Below are positions 31,707 to 41,882 of a stretch of DNA of 64,000 nt, piece by piece (position 1 is the stretch's first letter; each line of letters starts with the position of its first letter). The DNA is taken from positions 21,085,001 through 21,149,000 of the forward strand of contig JAUMIR010000003.1 in assembly GCA_030847615.1 (NCBI GenBank), read 5' to 3'. A program made the position numbers and the translations under genes. Source of the stretch: Gambelia wislizenii (Eukaryota; Chordata; Lepidosauria; Squamata; Crotaphytidae). A model generated the notes under the pieces. That model saw nothing but the letters and a program-made list of their open reading frames with translations. It made no database searches and was not told the origin of the DNA.

Positions 31707-32985
31707 GACCACTATGAAGGACAGCCTTACATATGAAAGCAAAATAGTTGAGGATTTTCCTCCCCCTTCTAGAGAGTCTTGGAATACCTCCCCCCCAAAA
31801 AAGAGGACCAAATGCAGCCCATGAAGCACATTTCCCCCAACCCTGCTATCCTGGGTGAGCAGGAAGAAAATGTTGGATAAGCTACAGATGGAAGAACCAT
31901 AGATAATGTACTTTATCTCAGACTTTGGGCCACCAACAATGCACTGGTGGGGAAGAAGCTGTAGGAACAGGAACAGAAGCTGTCAGGAGAATGACAGGAC
32001 AGTGAAGATTCCTTCTGGCAGTCAAATGCACACAAATGTGCTTTTAGTGTCTCGCCATGTGTTTTCCCATACAGAGGTATCTTAAATTATTCATGAAATT
32101 TATAGGTCACTCTGTAACAGATGGACTCCAGCCTTAGTTTACTGAATATTGTTTGAAGCAGCTATGCAACACTACTAGAAATAATGTTGGTGGTCATGAT
32201 AAAACATACATAAGAATGACAATAATATCTCTGAGATACTTTGCCAGCTATGTAAAACACTCTTCTCATACAGTAGCACAGTAGTAAATTCTGAAGTGAG
32301 AGTCTCTATAGCCACACCCTTTAGGAAAGTCCAAAAACTCAGATAACTCTGTTGACCCATATTATCAAATCAGTTCTAACAGTTTCCATCTCCATTGGGA
32401 GCAGATCTTTTCTAAATTTAATGAGTCCTAACTTTTTGAGACCAAGCCATTCCAAAACAATGGGCATTGCAAGTGGATACCTCACAACAATATACTGTTA
32501 CTAGGAAAGTCCATCCCTGCCACTACCACTGCTACTGCAAGGATGGCAGTTAAACTCTATAGTAAATGAGGAGCCTGAGTTGCTGTTGATATCACCATGC
32601 TTGCTAATAAGAAAATACCAGTGTTATGACTAGTAATGTACAGATCTAACATAATCCACCTTGCATGTCCTTCAGCAGGGCAGGGAGTCTTCTCCACTTC
32701 ATCATCTGCACAGTGCTTTTTCCCAGTCTCCCCCCACCCCCACAAGCAGATTAGGGGTGGAAAATATGCAAAATAATATGTATTTTTCAAGTAGGCATGC
32801 TCATGTGAAGCCATGCATATGCATTGTTTAGACAAAAATGGGCTTCTTCTCCTTTTTACTTTTTTCTCTTTCATTATCATCATCCATCACTTTCAAAAGG
32901 GATGCAATATTTTCCACAGGTAAATATCTCAATATATTTTGAGAACAATGGATCCTTACGACCTGAACACACATTCTACTGAGAC
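31707..32985. other. No recognisable gene
   Basis: AT-rich DNA, with no ends or coding remnants noted. Confidence 0.5.
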
Positions 32986-32989
32986 AAGA

Positions 32990-33355
32990 TACTCCAGAAA
33001 AGCAAGGATGCCACCTCCTTGGAACAGGGGAAATCAAGTACAAGAGGATTGAGATGTCAGACTTGACCACAGTGGCACATTCCTTAGTTACATCCTATTT
33101 GGATTACTGTACACACTCTACATGGGGCTGCTTTTGAAGAGTGTTCATAAGCTTCAGCTAGTCCAAAGAGCTGCAGCCAGATTGTTAACTGGGGCTGGTT
33201 ACAGGACGCACATTACTTACCTGTTGCAACAGCTCCACTTGCTACTAGTCCATTTCTGGACAGCTTTGAAAGTGCTGGCTATGACATATAGAGTCCTATA
33301 CAGCTCAGGTCCTGGTTATTTGAAGGATCATATTCTCTCATACAAACCTGTCCAT
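32990..33355 (+). pseudogene. L2 LINE C-terminal coding fragment, left part
   Basis: The plus-strand reading 'LLKSVHKLQLVQRAAARLLTGAGYRTHITYLLQQLHLLLVHF' followed by 'ALKVLAMTYRVLYSSGPGYLKDHILSY' is the L2 region after the reverse transcriptase. The fragment is interrupted at 33355 by a Penelope element and resumes at 35517. Confidence 0.85.
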
Positions 33356-33598
33356 AGGTTTTCCATGTTTTTTTTTTCCAGGCTGTCAGGCCGTGTTCTG
33401 GAAGACTTTATTTCTGACATTTCGCCTGCATCTGTGGCTGGCAACTTCAGAGAATGGTTGGGTAGGAATGTGTTTATACACTGTGAGTCCCTACTGGTAT
33501 GTAAATTTGTGTATTTGAATGGTTAGTTCCTTGGGGGAGATATGCAAGGAGGATTAGTGTCTGTTTGGCTAACAACCCATTATTTGCTGGAAATCCCC

Positions 33599-34203
33599 CT
33601 ATCCCTGGGTGCAGTTCATTTGCATGTATTGAGTTTTGATTTTAGTGTTTTTCAGGACTGGTAGCCAAACTTTGTTTGCTTTAAGGGTTTCTTCTTTCCT
33701 GTTGAAGTTGTCCAGGTGTTTGTGGATTTCAATAGCTTTGCTGTGCATTCTGACATGATAGTTGTTGGCCTGGTCCAGAATTCTTGTGTTTTTAAATAAT
33801 ATTTTGTGTCCAGGTTGGTTTATAACATGTTCTGCTACTGCTGATTTTTCTGGCTGGCCCAATTTGCAGTGTCTCTCATGTTCCTTGATTCGTGTTTGCA
33901 CACTGCGTTTAGTGATCCCTATGTAAACTTGTCCACAGCTGCATGGTATGCAGTAAACTCCTGCAGCTGTGAGAGGGTCTCTTTTATCCTTTGATGAGCA
34001 TAGCATTTCTTGAATTTTCTTGGTTGGTCTGTTCTGTAGATCATTTGGAGGTTGTGTTTCCTCATCAGTTTTCCTATTCTGTCTGTAACTTCTTTGATGT
34101 ATGGTAAAAATACCTTCCCTTTGGGTGGCTGTTTTTCTTCATTCCTGTGATTTTTTTTTTCTGGGTCTGGCTGCTCTTGTGATGTCTGATCTGGAGTAAC
34201 CAT
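33599..34203 (-). pseudogene. Penelope linker and GIY-YIG endonuclease
   Basis: The linker frame (34203-33919) contains 'GKVFLPYIKEVTDRIGKLMRKHNLQMIY'. The nuclease frame (34006-33599) carries 'GVYCIPCSCGQVYIGITKRS' followed by 'RIKEHERHCKLG' and 'SAVAEHVINQPGHKILF'. These match the GIY-YIG core (here GVY...YIG), the catalytic arginine-containing helix and the glutamate/histidine region. The two frames differ by a frameshift near 33990. In Penelope elements this nuclease makes the nick used for integration. Confidence 0.9.
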
Positions 34204-35373
34204 TAGCCTGTAGAGCCCAGTTTAGGTGCTTCAGTACGTCCTCCAGGTAGTGGGGTTTGCAGATCCTTTTTGCATGGTCAACCAATGTTTTTATTGTGCT
34301 TCTTTTTTGTCCTGGGTGATGATTGGAGTTCTTGTGTACGTATCTGTCCATGTGTGTGTGTTTTCGGTATACCTTGTGGCCCAACCATTGGTTTGGTTTG
34401 CAGATGACTAGGACATCCAAGAATGGCAATGTTCCTTCATTTTCATTTTCCGTTGTGAATTGGATATTCGGGTGGATGCTGTTCAGGTGGTTCAGAAATG
34501 CAACCAAATCTTCTTTTTCGTGGCTCCAAATGGTGAAAGTATCATCCACATATCAGAACCAAGTTGTGGGCTTTTTTTGGTGCTGTTTCCAGGGCTTGCT
34601 TTTCAAAATGTTCCATGTAAAAGTTTGCTATCATGGCACTCAGAGGGCTGCCCATAGCTACCCCATCTGCCTGTTCATAGAATTCATTATCTCACTGGAA
34701 GTAGCTTGTGGTGAGGCAATGTTTGAACAGGCTGTGATGTCTTCTGGAAATATTTGTTGGATGAGTGCCATGGTGTCCATTATGGGGACTTTGGTGAGCA
34801 AGGAGATGACATCAAAGCTGATCAGTCAGTCTCCAGGTTTCAGTTTGATGTTGTGATTTTTTCTATGCAGTGAGCTGAGTCCTTGATGTAGTGGAGTGTT
34901 TGTCCTATGTGGGTTTGTAATTGTGTGGCCAGAAACTTGGCCCAGTCATACATGGGGGATCCAATGGCACTCATTATGGGTCAGAGTGGAATGGAATCCT
35001 TGTGGATCTTGGGAAGTCCTTATAGTCTTGGTGGGAGAGCCTCAGGTCTGCATAGATTCTGGCATATGATTGGCTGAATTGATGAGATCTTGATCAAGGT
35101 ATTTGTTTTTCTGGTGATTTTGTTGGTTGGGTCTTGCTTGAGTTTTATGTATATTGCAGGATCCAAGAGTTCCCTTATTTTTTGTTTGTATTTTTCTGTT
35201 TCCATGATTACCATGGCATTGCCTTTGTCTGCTGGGAGAATAATGTTTTCTGGGTCTGCAATGAGATCCCTGATGGCTTTTCTTTCTTTTATGGTTATGT
35301 TGCTGGATGGTGGTTTCAAATATACAAATGTACATACCAACAGGGACTCATAGTATATAAACCCCACACACAC
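34139..35373 (-). pseudogene. Penelope reverse transcriptase (broken)
   Basis: The N-terminal frame (35373-35020) contains 'SNITIKERKAIRDLIADPENIILPADKGNAMVIME' and 'LLDPAIYIKLKQDPTN', the conserved lead-in of Penelope RTs. The palm reads 'YVDDTFTIWSHEKEDLVAFLNHLN' near 34550, with the catalytic YVDD intact but a stop just before it. The C-terminal RT part ('LPFLDVLVICKPN', 'VYRKHTHMDRYVH', 'SNHHPGQKRSTIKTLVDHAKRI') is open to 34139. Frames between about 34560 and 35020 are shifted several times. At roughly 590 codons including the nuclease, the copy is shorter than typical full-length PLE proteins. Confidence 0.9.
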
Positions 35374-35516
35374 CTACCCAACCATTCTCTGAAGATGCCA
35401 GCCACAGATACAGGTGAAACGTCATGAATACAGTCTTCCGGAACACGGCCTCACAGCCTGGGGGAAAAAAACACGGAAAACCTATGGATGCCACCCATGA
35501 AAGCCTTCAACTTCAG

Positions 35517-35720
35517 AAACCTGTCCATGTTTTGAGATCTTCTGGGTAAGTCCTCCTCTTGGTCCCACTACCATCACAGGTACACTTGGTAGGAACATGG
35601 GAGAGGGCGTTCTCCATGAATGCTCCAACCTTTCCAAAACTCCCTGCCCAGAGTGAATAGACAGGCACCCAACTTACTTACTTTCTACACCCAAGTGAAG
35701 AGCTTTTTTATTCCAGCAGG
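35517..35720 (+). pseudogene. L2 LINE C-terminal fragment, right part
   Basis: This is the continuation of the L2 at 32990: 'cctgtccatgttttgagatcttctgggtaag...' leads to a 'gtgaagagctttttta' segment and a T-rich 3' UTR. The duplicate AAACCTGTCCAT at its start is the Penelope target duplication. Confidence 0.75.
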
Positions 35721-36110
35721 ACTTTGAGGTTTTTTTTGTTTTGTTTTGTTTTTAAGTGACATAGGCTGCATATAACGGTGCTGGATTTTTATATTATACC
35801 CTTTACTAGTTTCTGTTTTAACAGTTTTCATTTTTTGGTAGTTTAATTACTTTCTAATTATGTATGCTGTTTTTTTTATTAGTTATTTATAATTATGTAT
35901 GCTGGTTTTTTTAAAAAAAACTATGTTTGTTTTATCTGTTGGGAAAAGGCAGGATGATTTAATAAGAAGGCAGATTTCACTTGCATTTCTTATTTGGACC
36001 CTGTCAGCCTTGAGTCTCCTGCCTTCGATGATGGCTGACTGACTATCCAAACTGAAATTTGCTTCAGTTAGGGCAAATTCCATTGACAGCTCAAAAACAA
36101 ATTAATCTCT
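35721..36110. other. T-rich LINE-like 3' UTR and unassigned DNA
   Basis: Contains a short direct repeat ('ttaattatgtatgctgttttttt', near 35858 and 35890) and poly-T runs, consistent with a decayed L2 3' UTR. No gene is evident. Confidence 0.45.
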
Positions 36111-36626
36111 CAGGGCTCATCCACATGGGCCAGAATACACCACCTCCCCACCAGCATATCCTTACCATGGATCAGGCCCATTCCTCCCTTGTTAGTGGTA
36201 CAAAATAGGAGGAAGTCCAGACCGCCATGCTGGCCTGTTACTACAGCCACTACTGCTGCCTGCGTTCCACTCTCCTGATCCAGGAAACCAGCCTGAAGCA
36301 CATGAGCAAGGCCCCCTGCATGTGACCAGCCTAGTCACATGCTGTGGGGCTTGCTTCCTGGCTGCAGAAGAGTGATGGCAGGTGGGCCAATGGGGCAGTC
36401 TGGGCTCCTGCGGTCACGCAGCACTCCAATTTCTTTTATTTTGACTGAAGCATTTTTTCACAGGGATTTGTTTTAAAAAATGGTTTAATGGGCTTTACCC
36501 TTCTTGGCTCTGGGAGTCATGAGGACTGCCTGGGGGCAAAATGGGGCAAATGCTCTGTGTCTTCTGGACTGCAGGGCTCAGAGATGGGGCCAAGATAGGG
36601 TAAATAGCCCATCTAGACAAGCCCTC
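36111..36626. mobile_element. Non-autonomous inverted-repeat DNA transposon
   Basis: The left end 'cagggctcatccacatgggc' and right end 'gcccatctagacaagccct' are inverted copies with a few mismatches. They enclose about 0.5 kb without a transposase. A CAGGG start suggests hAT, but no clean target duplication was found. Confidence 0.65.
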
Positions 36627-37400
36627 AGTGGCTTATTCTTAGTTCCTACTATTCAGGACTATTCCAACAGACTATGACTGAAGAAAACAAAGATGGAGGC
36701 ATGACAAAGCAAATACTAACAGTCCATGAATGCCAACTTAATAAATAGACATTTTAGTAAAAAGGATGGACTGAGGGGGAAACTATAACAGACTATGTTC
36801 AGTTCTCCAGTCAGTTCTGCAACTGCTTCCTTAGATGAATTAAACTCCCACACTCAGGGTCAAGATGTATGGGTGTTTTTGAGTGACAAGAGCACCACTT
36901 CTTTACCATTTAAACAAGAGAAATGTTTTGTAGGCATTTTGATTTTTAATTATACTAAATGTCAAGGGCTTCATGGAAAGACAGAAGAGGCCCCTGAATG
37001 TTCTAATAATTCTCCACCTCTGCTTAAAGTATTAATCAAGTAACCTTAAAGGGCTTTTTGCCAGATTCTCTGCAGATGTAAAATTCATTCCAGTTGAGTG
37101 GTGACAATTTACACCAGTTGAGACTTTGGCCTTATATTTTTGAAAACTCTAATAATTCAAGAGTGTCACTGTTGTGGAAAAAAAACCCCTCTTCTTCTGT
37201 TCCGTATCTGGCATGGTGAAAGAAATCTGGGGAATAAAAGCTTCCTGTATGGTGGCACACTAGTTAAGGGCTCACTCCAAATCTTACCTGTGTTGTGTTG
37301 GAAATAAAGAGGCAGATTAATAAGAGGGAGATCTAGAGAGCATTCCTTTCCTTTTGTTTCACCTCATTGTTTCCTTCTTTGACCAATGTACTCAAGCCTT
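36627..37400. other. No recognisable gene
   Basis: Ordinary sequence, with no supportable feature. Confidence 0.5.
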
Positions 37401-37404
37401 TTTT

Positions 37405-37512
37405 GCTTCCTGCATGCCTGCAGAGGTCACGTTCTCCTTCTTCCTAAAGTTAGTTAGCCTTTATCTCCCTTTGTCTGGGAAGGGAGGAACCATAAGGATC
37501 CTGCCTCAGGAT
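37405..37512 (+). repeat. Unclassified interspersed repeat X, left part
   Basis: Shares 'cctgcagaggtcac', 'aaagttagttag', 'ctccctttgtctgg', 'aagggaggaac' and 'ctcagga' with the reverse complement of 55125-55010, so it is a dispersed repeat with two copies here. It is interrupted by an L2 at 37513 and continues at 39126. Confidence 0.75.
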
Positions 37513-37602
37513 TATTTATTTATTTATTTATTTCCCATCTCTCCCCATGGATCAAGGCAGGGAACAACACATCCACACAAAGCAATTAATATCAATTAAA
37601 AT

Positions 37603-37997
37603 CGACCTTCGTTCGAGCCTGTGCAATGGATTTTTCTGGTGGAGCGCAGCGTGCACAGAACCGGCCTCATCCTTTAAACCAGAGATTCATCTGCTGTGGC
37701 CTTGCAAGCATGGACGTGGCAGCGAGGTCCTCGGGCCGTAGGTTTGATTAGAGTTTCCTTCTCTTAGATGGTTGACCTTACAGGGTTGGACAAACACCAT
37801 CTGCCAGGGTTTGGGATTAGAGTTTTCCTTCTCCTAGGATGGTTGCCACAAGGCTAGAGAGCCCATCCTGCCCTTTGACGCTCTTTGTCAGACCCTTCGG
37901 TTTTGACCTGTCTGGCATGGGAGACCCTACCAGTGGCTATTATGGTACGCAAGCCTCTCTCCCATGACAAGGGGGCGTCAATGGAGAGGGTTTTGAG
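37603..37997 (+). mobile_element. 395-bp insertion with 12-bp target duplication, unknown family
   Basis: Identical ATCAATTAAAAT repeats flank it (37591-37602 and 37998-38009). It is GC- and CpG-richer than its surroundings. It starts 'cgaccttcgttcgagcctgtgc' and ends 'ggcgtcaatggagagggttttgag', without a long A tail. A 12-bp duplication is typical of target-primed LINE or SINE insertion. An internal near-repeat ('gattagagttt-ccttctc' near 37746 and 37817) is visible. It may be a 5'-truncated LINE or a SINE, and I cannot name the family. Confidence 0.75.
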
Positions 37998-38012
37998 ATC
38001 AATTAAAATACA

Positions 38013-38145
38013 TCTTGGTTAAAATACATAAATACATCAAAACATACATCAAAAAATATATCTTGGTTAAAATACATAAATACATCAAAACATACATCAA
38101 AAAATATATCTTGGATAAAATACATAAATACATCAAAACATACCA
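38013..38145. repeat. 48-bp tandem repeat, about 2.8 copies
   Basis: The phrase 'tcttggttaaaatacataaatacatcaaaacatacatcaaaaaatata' recurs with its start at 38013, 38061 and 38109. The repetitive 131-codon frame over it is an artefact. Confidence 0.95.
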
Positions 38146-39125
38146 TGGATTTTATGAAACCACCCTCCTTTCCCATGCTTTTGCTGGCATAATTTGTGAC
38201 ATTTTTATGCCATCAAAAGAACCCCCTTTACCACAGTTACCTTCCATCCCGTCCAAAGGCAGTCCCGGCAATGACAGAGGAGTGAATGGAGCTCCATTCA
38301 CTTCCTCAAATGAAATCCCGTGGGTTCTTGCGGGAAGATGTGAGTGTGGGAAATTTAAAGAACAAAACAAAAGTAACACAGAAGTTTTAAAAAGACACAA
38401 ACACACTTAAAAAGTCCCAAGTAAACTGGGGAGGTTAATAAAAAGAGTGTCACCTATGTAGATGTCATGATCTCACCCGGAAGTGTTCTGGCTGGACCAG
38501 CCATTGATGCTGTATTACCAGGGGAAAAAAAAAGTGTGAGGTTTCAAACACTGGCAATGCTGGAAAAAAAGCACCACAGCCAATCTATTGATAGCTTGGA
38601 CCATCAAAAAAATAGAACTGCTTATTGCCAATACATAAACATTAAAGGACGAAGTCATCTGGTATGCATGCCCTTTTGCGTTTATGTGACATCGTTATGA
38701 CACCATATTTAGTGCATCTGATAAAGTCCAATATCAGTTTTTTAAAAAGATAAAACTAGTATATATTAAAACAGTTTAAAATTTACAGTTTAAAAGTCAT
38801 CTCGATAGGCCCGCAAGAAGAGATTGTCTTTAATGCTCTTTTAAATTCAGACAGTATATGCAGTTGTCAAATATCTTCTGACAGGCTATTCCAGAGTTTA
38901 GGGGTGGGTGAAGAAAAAGTCCACTGGCTGACCATTGCCAGCCTAGTCCTAGCTGACTGGAGTAAATGTCCTCCAGAGGACCTGAGTATATGGGCAGATT
39001 ATATGAAAGAAAGCAATCCTGTAGGTAGCCTGGACCAAAACCATGTAGGGCTTTAAAGGTAACAACCAACACTTTGTATCTTGCCTGGAAACTAAGTGGC
39101 AGCCAGTGGAGTGATTTCAGTAAGT

Positions 39126-39336
39126 ATGGCTTACATCCATACAGATATAGGGGCCCTTCTACTGAAATCTAATCTTCTTTTATCTATCTCCTTTCCTATT
39201 CTAAGATAGAGTTCTTGAAACAAAACAAAAAAAATGTAAGTTTTCCTTTTTTTTTAACCTTACAAGATCTTCCTGAGTATTTTCTCCTATTTTCTACCAC
39301 AAGCCCATCTTGCACTCTGCTTGATATAGATACCAA
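39126..39336 (+). repeat. Unclassified repeat X, right part
   Basis: Continues repeat X after the L2 insertion. It shares 'atggcttac', 'aggggc.cttctact', 'tctatctcctttcctat', 'aacaWWacatgtaagttttcc', 'ttaaccttacaaga', 'tttctacca', 'tgcactctgct.gatatagata.caaat' with the reverse complement of 55012-54786. Confidence 0.8.
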
Positions 39337-39344
39337 ATTGAGAG

Positions 39345-39685
39345 CAATAGGCCAGGAGAAGACTTACACAAAATGGATTTTAGCAGCCATCTCATACAGG
39401 TGAGATGGTCCTGTCAGCAAGAAAGACAACTCACTGAGAAGCCTCCACCTTTTCAACTAAAAGTGTTTTCCTTAAAGCAAAGACCAGATACAGGTAACTT
39501 CAGGGTCAGCTTGACCTGTTCTTAGAAGGCTCCTCTGGTCTTAGCTATTTGGTTTGCTTTCGTTACCAGGTAAGATAGTTGCTGCCAAAAGATGTAGAAA
39601 AATAGTTTTAATTAGAATGTGTCTTTAGTAGAAATTGTATACATCATCAGAGAAGCACATAGCATCCCAGAAAGTATAAAATAGG
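39345..39685. other. No recognisable gene
   Basis: Short unassigned interval. Confidence 0.5.
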
Positions 39686-39955
39686 AGCCCTTTGGCGCAG
39701 TGGTTAAATGCCAGTACTGCAAGTCACCATGTTGCAAGTTCAATTCCAGCGGGCTCCAAGGTTCACTCAGCCTTCCATCCTTTCGTAGGTTGGTAAAATG
39801 AGTACCCAACTTGTGGGTGCAATTAGCTAACACACATTGGAAACTGCTTAATGTGGTGTAGATGTGTAAATTGCTATTGTTTAAAACAATTTGTAAGCCA
39901 CTCTGATAGCCTTGTGGCTGAAGAGTGGGGTATAAATAACTAATAAATAAAGGGA
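39686..39955 (+). repeat. tRNA-derived SINE (type 2), nearly complete
   Basis: The head 'agccctttggcgcagtggttaaatgcc' has a good A box, and 'ttgcaagttcaattccagc' supplies the B box. The body continues 'ggctccaaggttcactcagccttccatcctt', and the 3' end 'gtaagccactctgatagccttgtggctgaagagtggggtataaataa' is L2-like. The copy at 11577-11735 is its reverse. Confidence 0.9.
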
Positions 39956-40495
39956 AAAAATGTTGTAAAGATTAGATCTGCTTAGAGAGGCACCCATGTG
40001 TGCATGATATTATTATTATTATTATTCCTAGCTATATACCTGGTATAGCAGACACCGTTCCCCCTGCTGCCCTCCCCAAGCCCCCCGTGTGCATGCATAC
40101 ACACACATGTGTGTGTGCTCTGCTGCTTCCCTCCCCCCTGCGACCCTCTTCACGCGCACACACACACACATGAGCTCTCCTCCCTCCCCCTGTAGCCCTC
40201 ACCAAGCCTCTCCCTGCGCACGCATGCACACATGTGTGTGCGTGCTACCCCCGCTGCCTCCCTCCCCCCGCGGCCCTCTCCCCCATGCACACATACACAT
40301 ACGCTCCCTCCCCACCCCTGCTGCCTCCTTTCCCCCCCACATGGCACCTCACCCCCTCCCCACAGTCCTTGTGAGCCAGTGCTGCCCCTCCCCGGGCTTC
40401 CCCCATGCACACACACCATCCCAAACCCACCCTTCTACTTACTCACAGCCATGTTTTCACTGGAGGTAAAACTCCACATGTTCCCACCTCCACTG

Positions 40496-40545
40496 TGCTG
40501 ATTGGCTGCCCAATCAAGCTGTGATTGGTTGGGCAGCCAATCAGC
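40496..40545. repeat. Palindrome of the composite repeat
   Basis: GTGCTGATTGGCTGCCCAA is mirrored by TTGGGCAGCCAATCAGCAC around an 'tcaagctgtgattgg' centre. It carries ATTGG/CCAAT motifs on both strands. Confidence 0.85.
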
Positions 40546-40587
40546 ACACTGGAAATGGCAACATACCCAAGAGAATTATATCTATCT

Positions 40588-40638
40588 ATCTATAGATATA
40601 GATATAGATATAGATATAGATATATAGATATAGATAGA
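40588..40638. repeat. TATAGA/TATC microsatellite
   Basis: Four-base 'tatc' units pass into six-base 'tataga' units. Confidence 0.95.
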
Positions 40639-40985
40639 TGATGACGATGATTACTATTTCCAAAACTTGTTCTTATTATTAGCTGAGGCTTTTCCTCTCT
40701 GAGTATTTTTGATTTTCTGCCTGCAATAAAACTCCTGGATCAAGAAACACTGCTGTCTATTGCATGTTTCTGTGGGTCCCAGGCTACCATCTAATTAGGA
40801 GAGTTTGGGTGACAAAATATTTTTGCAATGAACTCATTAGGTTGCCTTTAAAAGGTTACTATTTCTCAGCCTCAAGTCCTCATGTGTAATATAATTCCAT
40901 CCAATAGTAAACTTGAGTAGCTGAGTGTCCGGCCATCTGCAACCAAAAAAGGATCATTGAAAGATAAAAGAGTGGTTCTGAAACA

Positions 40986-41193
40986 CAGGTCAACTCCCAT
41001 ATCCACGGATTCAGTATCACATCTGAGAAAAAAATAAGTTCTCTCTAGGCATTTCTAGATCCTCCAATGTGGTTCTGTAGTCCACCTCTAGTGTTTGTCT
41101 CATTGAAAATCATAGGGTTCCCAATTATCCATGGTTTCAGGTATCCATGTGGGTTCTTGGAACATAATCCCTGCAGATTTGGGGGTTGACCTG
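40986..41193. mobile_element. Pogo/Tigger-like MITE
   Basis: Ends CAGGTCAACTCCCATATCC and 'gatttgggggttgacctg' are inverted. The inner 'atccatgg...atccatgtgg' resembles Tigger-type MITEs. TA is present on the right but changed to CA on the left. The element is 208 bp with no transposase. Confidence 0.75.
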
Positions 41194-41195
41194 TA

Positions 41196-41882
41196 CTCAG
41201 ACAATGCTCCAGATATACACAAGTGTAGATGGTTTAAAAGTAAAAGAAAATTAAATTTAAATAAATATAATAAAAGAAGGTATAATAAGGGATGTGTCAT
41301 TTCTGCTTGACAGCATAGAGAGAAGAAAATTCAGGATAGTTCAGTTTACTGTTGGAAAGAGAATATCCAGATTCTTGGCTGATCCTCCCTTCACTGATAC
41401 CTGAAAAGTTCTCACTGTAGGTTGCAATGGAGTATCTGGAAGTGCTAAGCAAAACCCTATGCGGTGAGTAGGGTTGCCAGTTTGGGATCATCCCAGGCCC
41501 AGAGGTTTCCAGGCCAAAGCCTAAAATCAAGGGATCTAGAACCCCGGTGATGTCATTAAGCATTATTCATTAAGTACCAATTACAACTACTGACAGCTTT
41601 TCTTTCAAAGACACATATAGGCACACACAGAGGCAGAAATATTTTCCTGTTTGCCAATCTTACCTCAAAGAGCTATTACCACGCTTCCCTTCTCACCTAC
41701 TTGGGGAAATGGGATTAGCTTCTAGTGCTACTTGCTTTTAGGCAAAAGAGAGATGTAGAACAAAGAAGAGTGTTATACTTGGGGCCACAATGCCTGGGAC
41801 AAGGAGGAAGCTAACTAAGCAAAATGTAGCAAGCTGCTGCTCTACTAGGTGAGCTGGAGCTTTGCAGGCAGCCTTTTCTTCT
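41196..41882. other. No recognisable gene
   Basis: Unassigned DNA up to the CR1 truncation point. The start of the long plus frame at 41849 is host sequence read through into CR1. Confidence 0.5.

Larger units (their letters stand above)
33356..35516 (-). mobile_element. Penelope-like element with 12-bp target duplication
   Basis: The 2161-bp element is flanked by identical AAACCTGTCCAT repeats (33344-33355 and 35517-35528). Its two ends are long inverted copies: about 33356-33525 at the left mirrors about 35320-35500 at the right, sharing 'ggccgtgttc', 'gtggctggca' and 'cagagaatggttgggtagg'. It encodes a reverse transcriptase and a C-terminal GIY-YIG nuclease on the minus strand, the hallmark of Penelope elements. 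It split a pre-existing L2 fragment. Confidence 0.95.
37513..39125 (-). mobile_element. 5'-truncated L2 LINE inserted in repeat X
   Basis: In plus-strand order the insert begins with an ATTT-rich tail and 'cccatctctccccatggatcaaggcagggaac' (a reversed LINE tail), then a long AT-rich 3' UTR. It ends with reversed coding sequence: the minus frame 39072-38830 includes 'FKALHGFGPGYLQDCFLSYNLP', 'SSQLGLGW' and 'FLHPPLNSGIACQKI', the L2 C-terminal end. The 3' UTR hosts a 395-bp insertion (37603-37997) and a 48-bp tandem repeat. Stretches around 38150-38760 are not explained and may contain another decayed insertion. Confidence 0.75.
40028..40638. repeat. Composite Helitron-like/minisatellite repeat, copy 1
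   Basis: Begins 'ctagctatatacctggtatagc', equivalent to the start of the copies at 47400 and 60709. It continues as a pyrimidine- and CA-rich tract with repeated 'catgcacacacac' blocks. It ends with 'aaactccacatgttcccacctccactgtgctgattggctgccca', the module also seen at 61851-61890. A palindrome (40496-40545) and a TATAGA microsatellite (about 40588-40638) follow. Many spurious open frames arise here. Confidence 0.65.

Noticed and set aside
33122..33526. 134-codon plus frame as a gene
   Set aside because: The first 75 codons are L2 and the rest runs into the Penelope terminus.
38015..38410. 131-codon Lys/Tyr-rich frame
   Set aside because: Generated by the 48-bp tandem repeat, whose length is a multiple of three.
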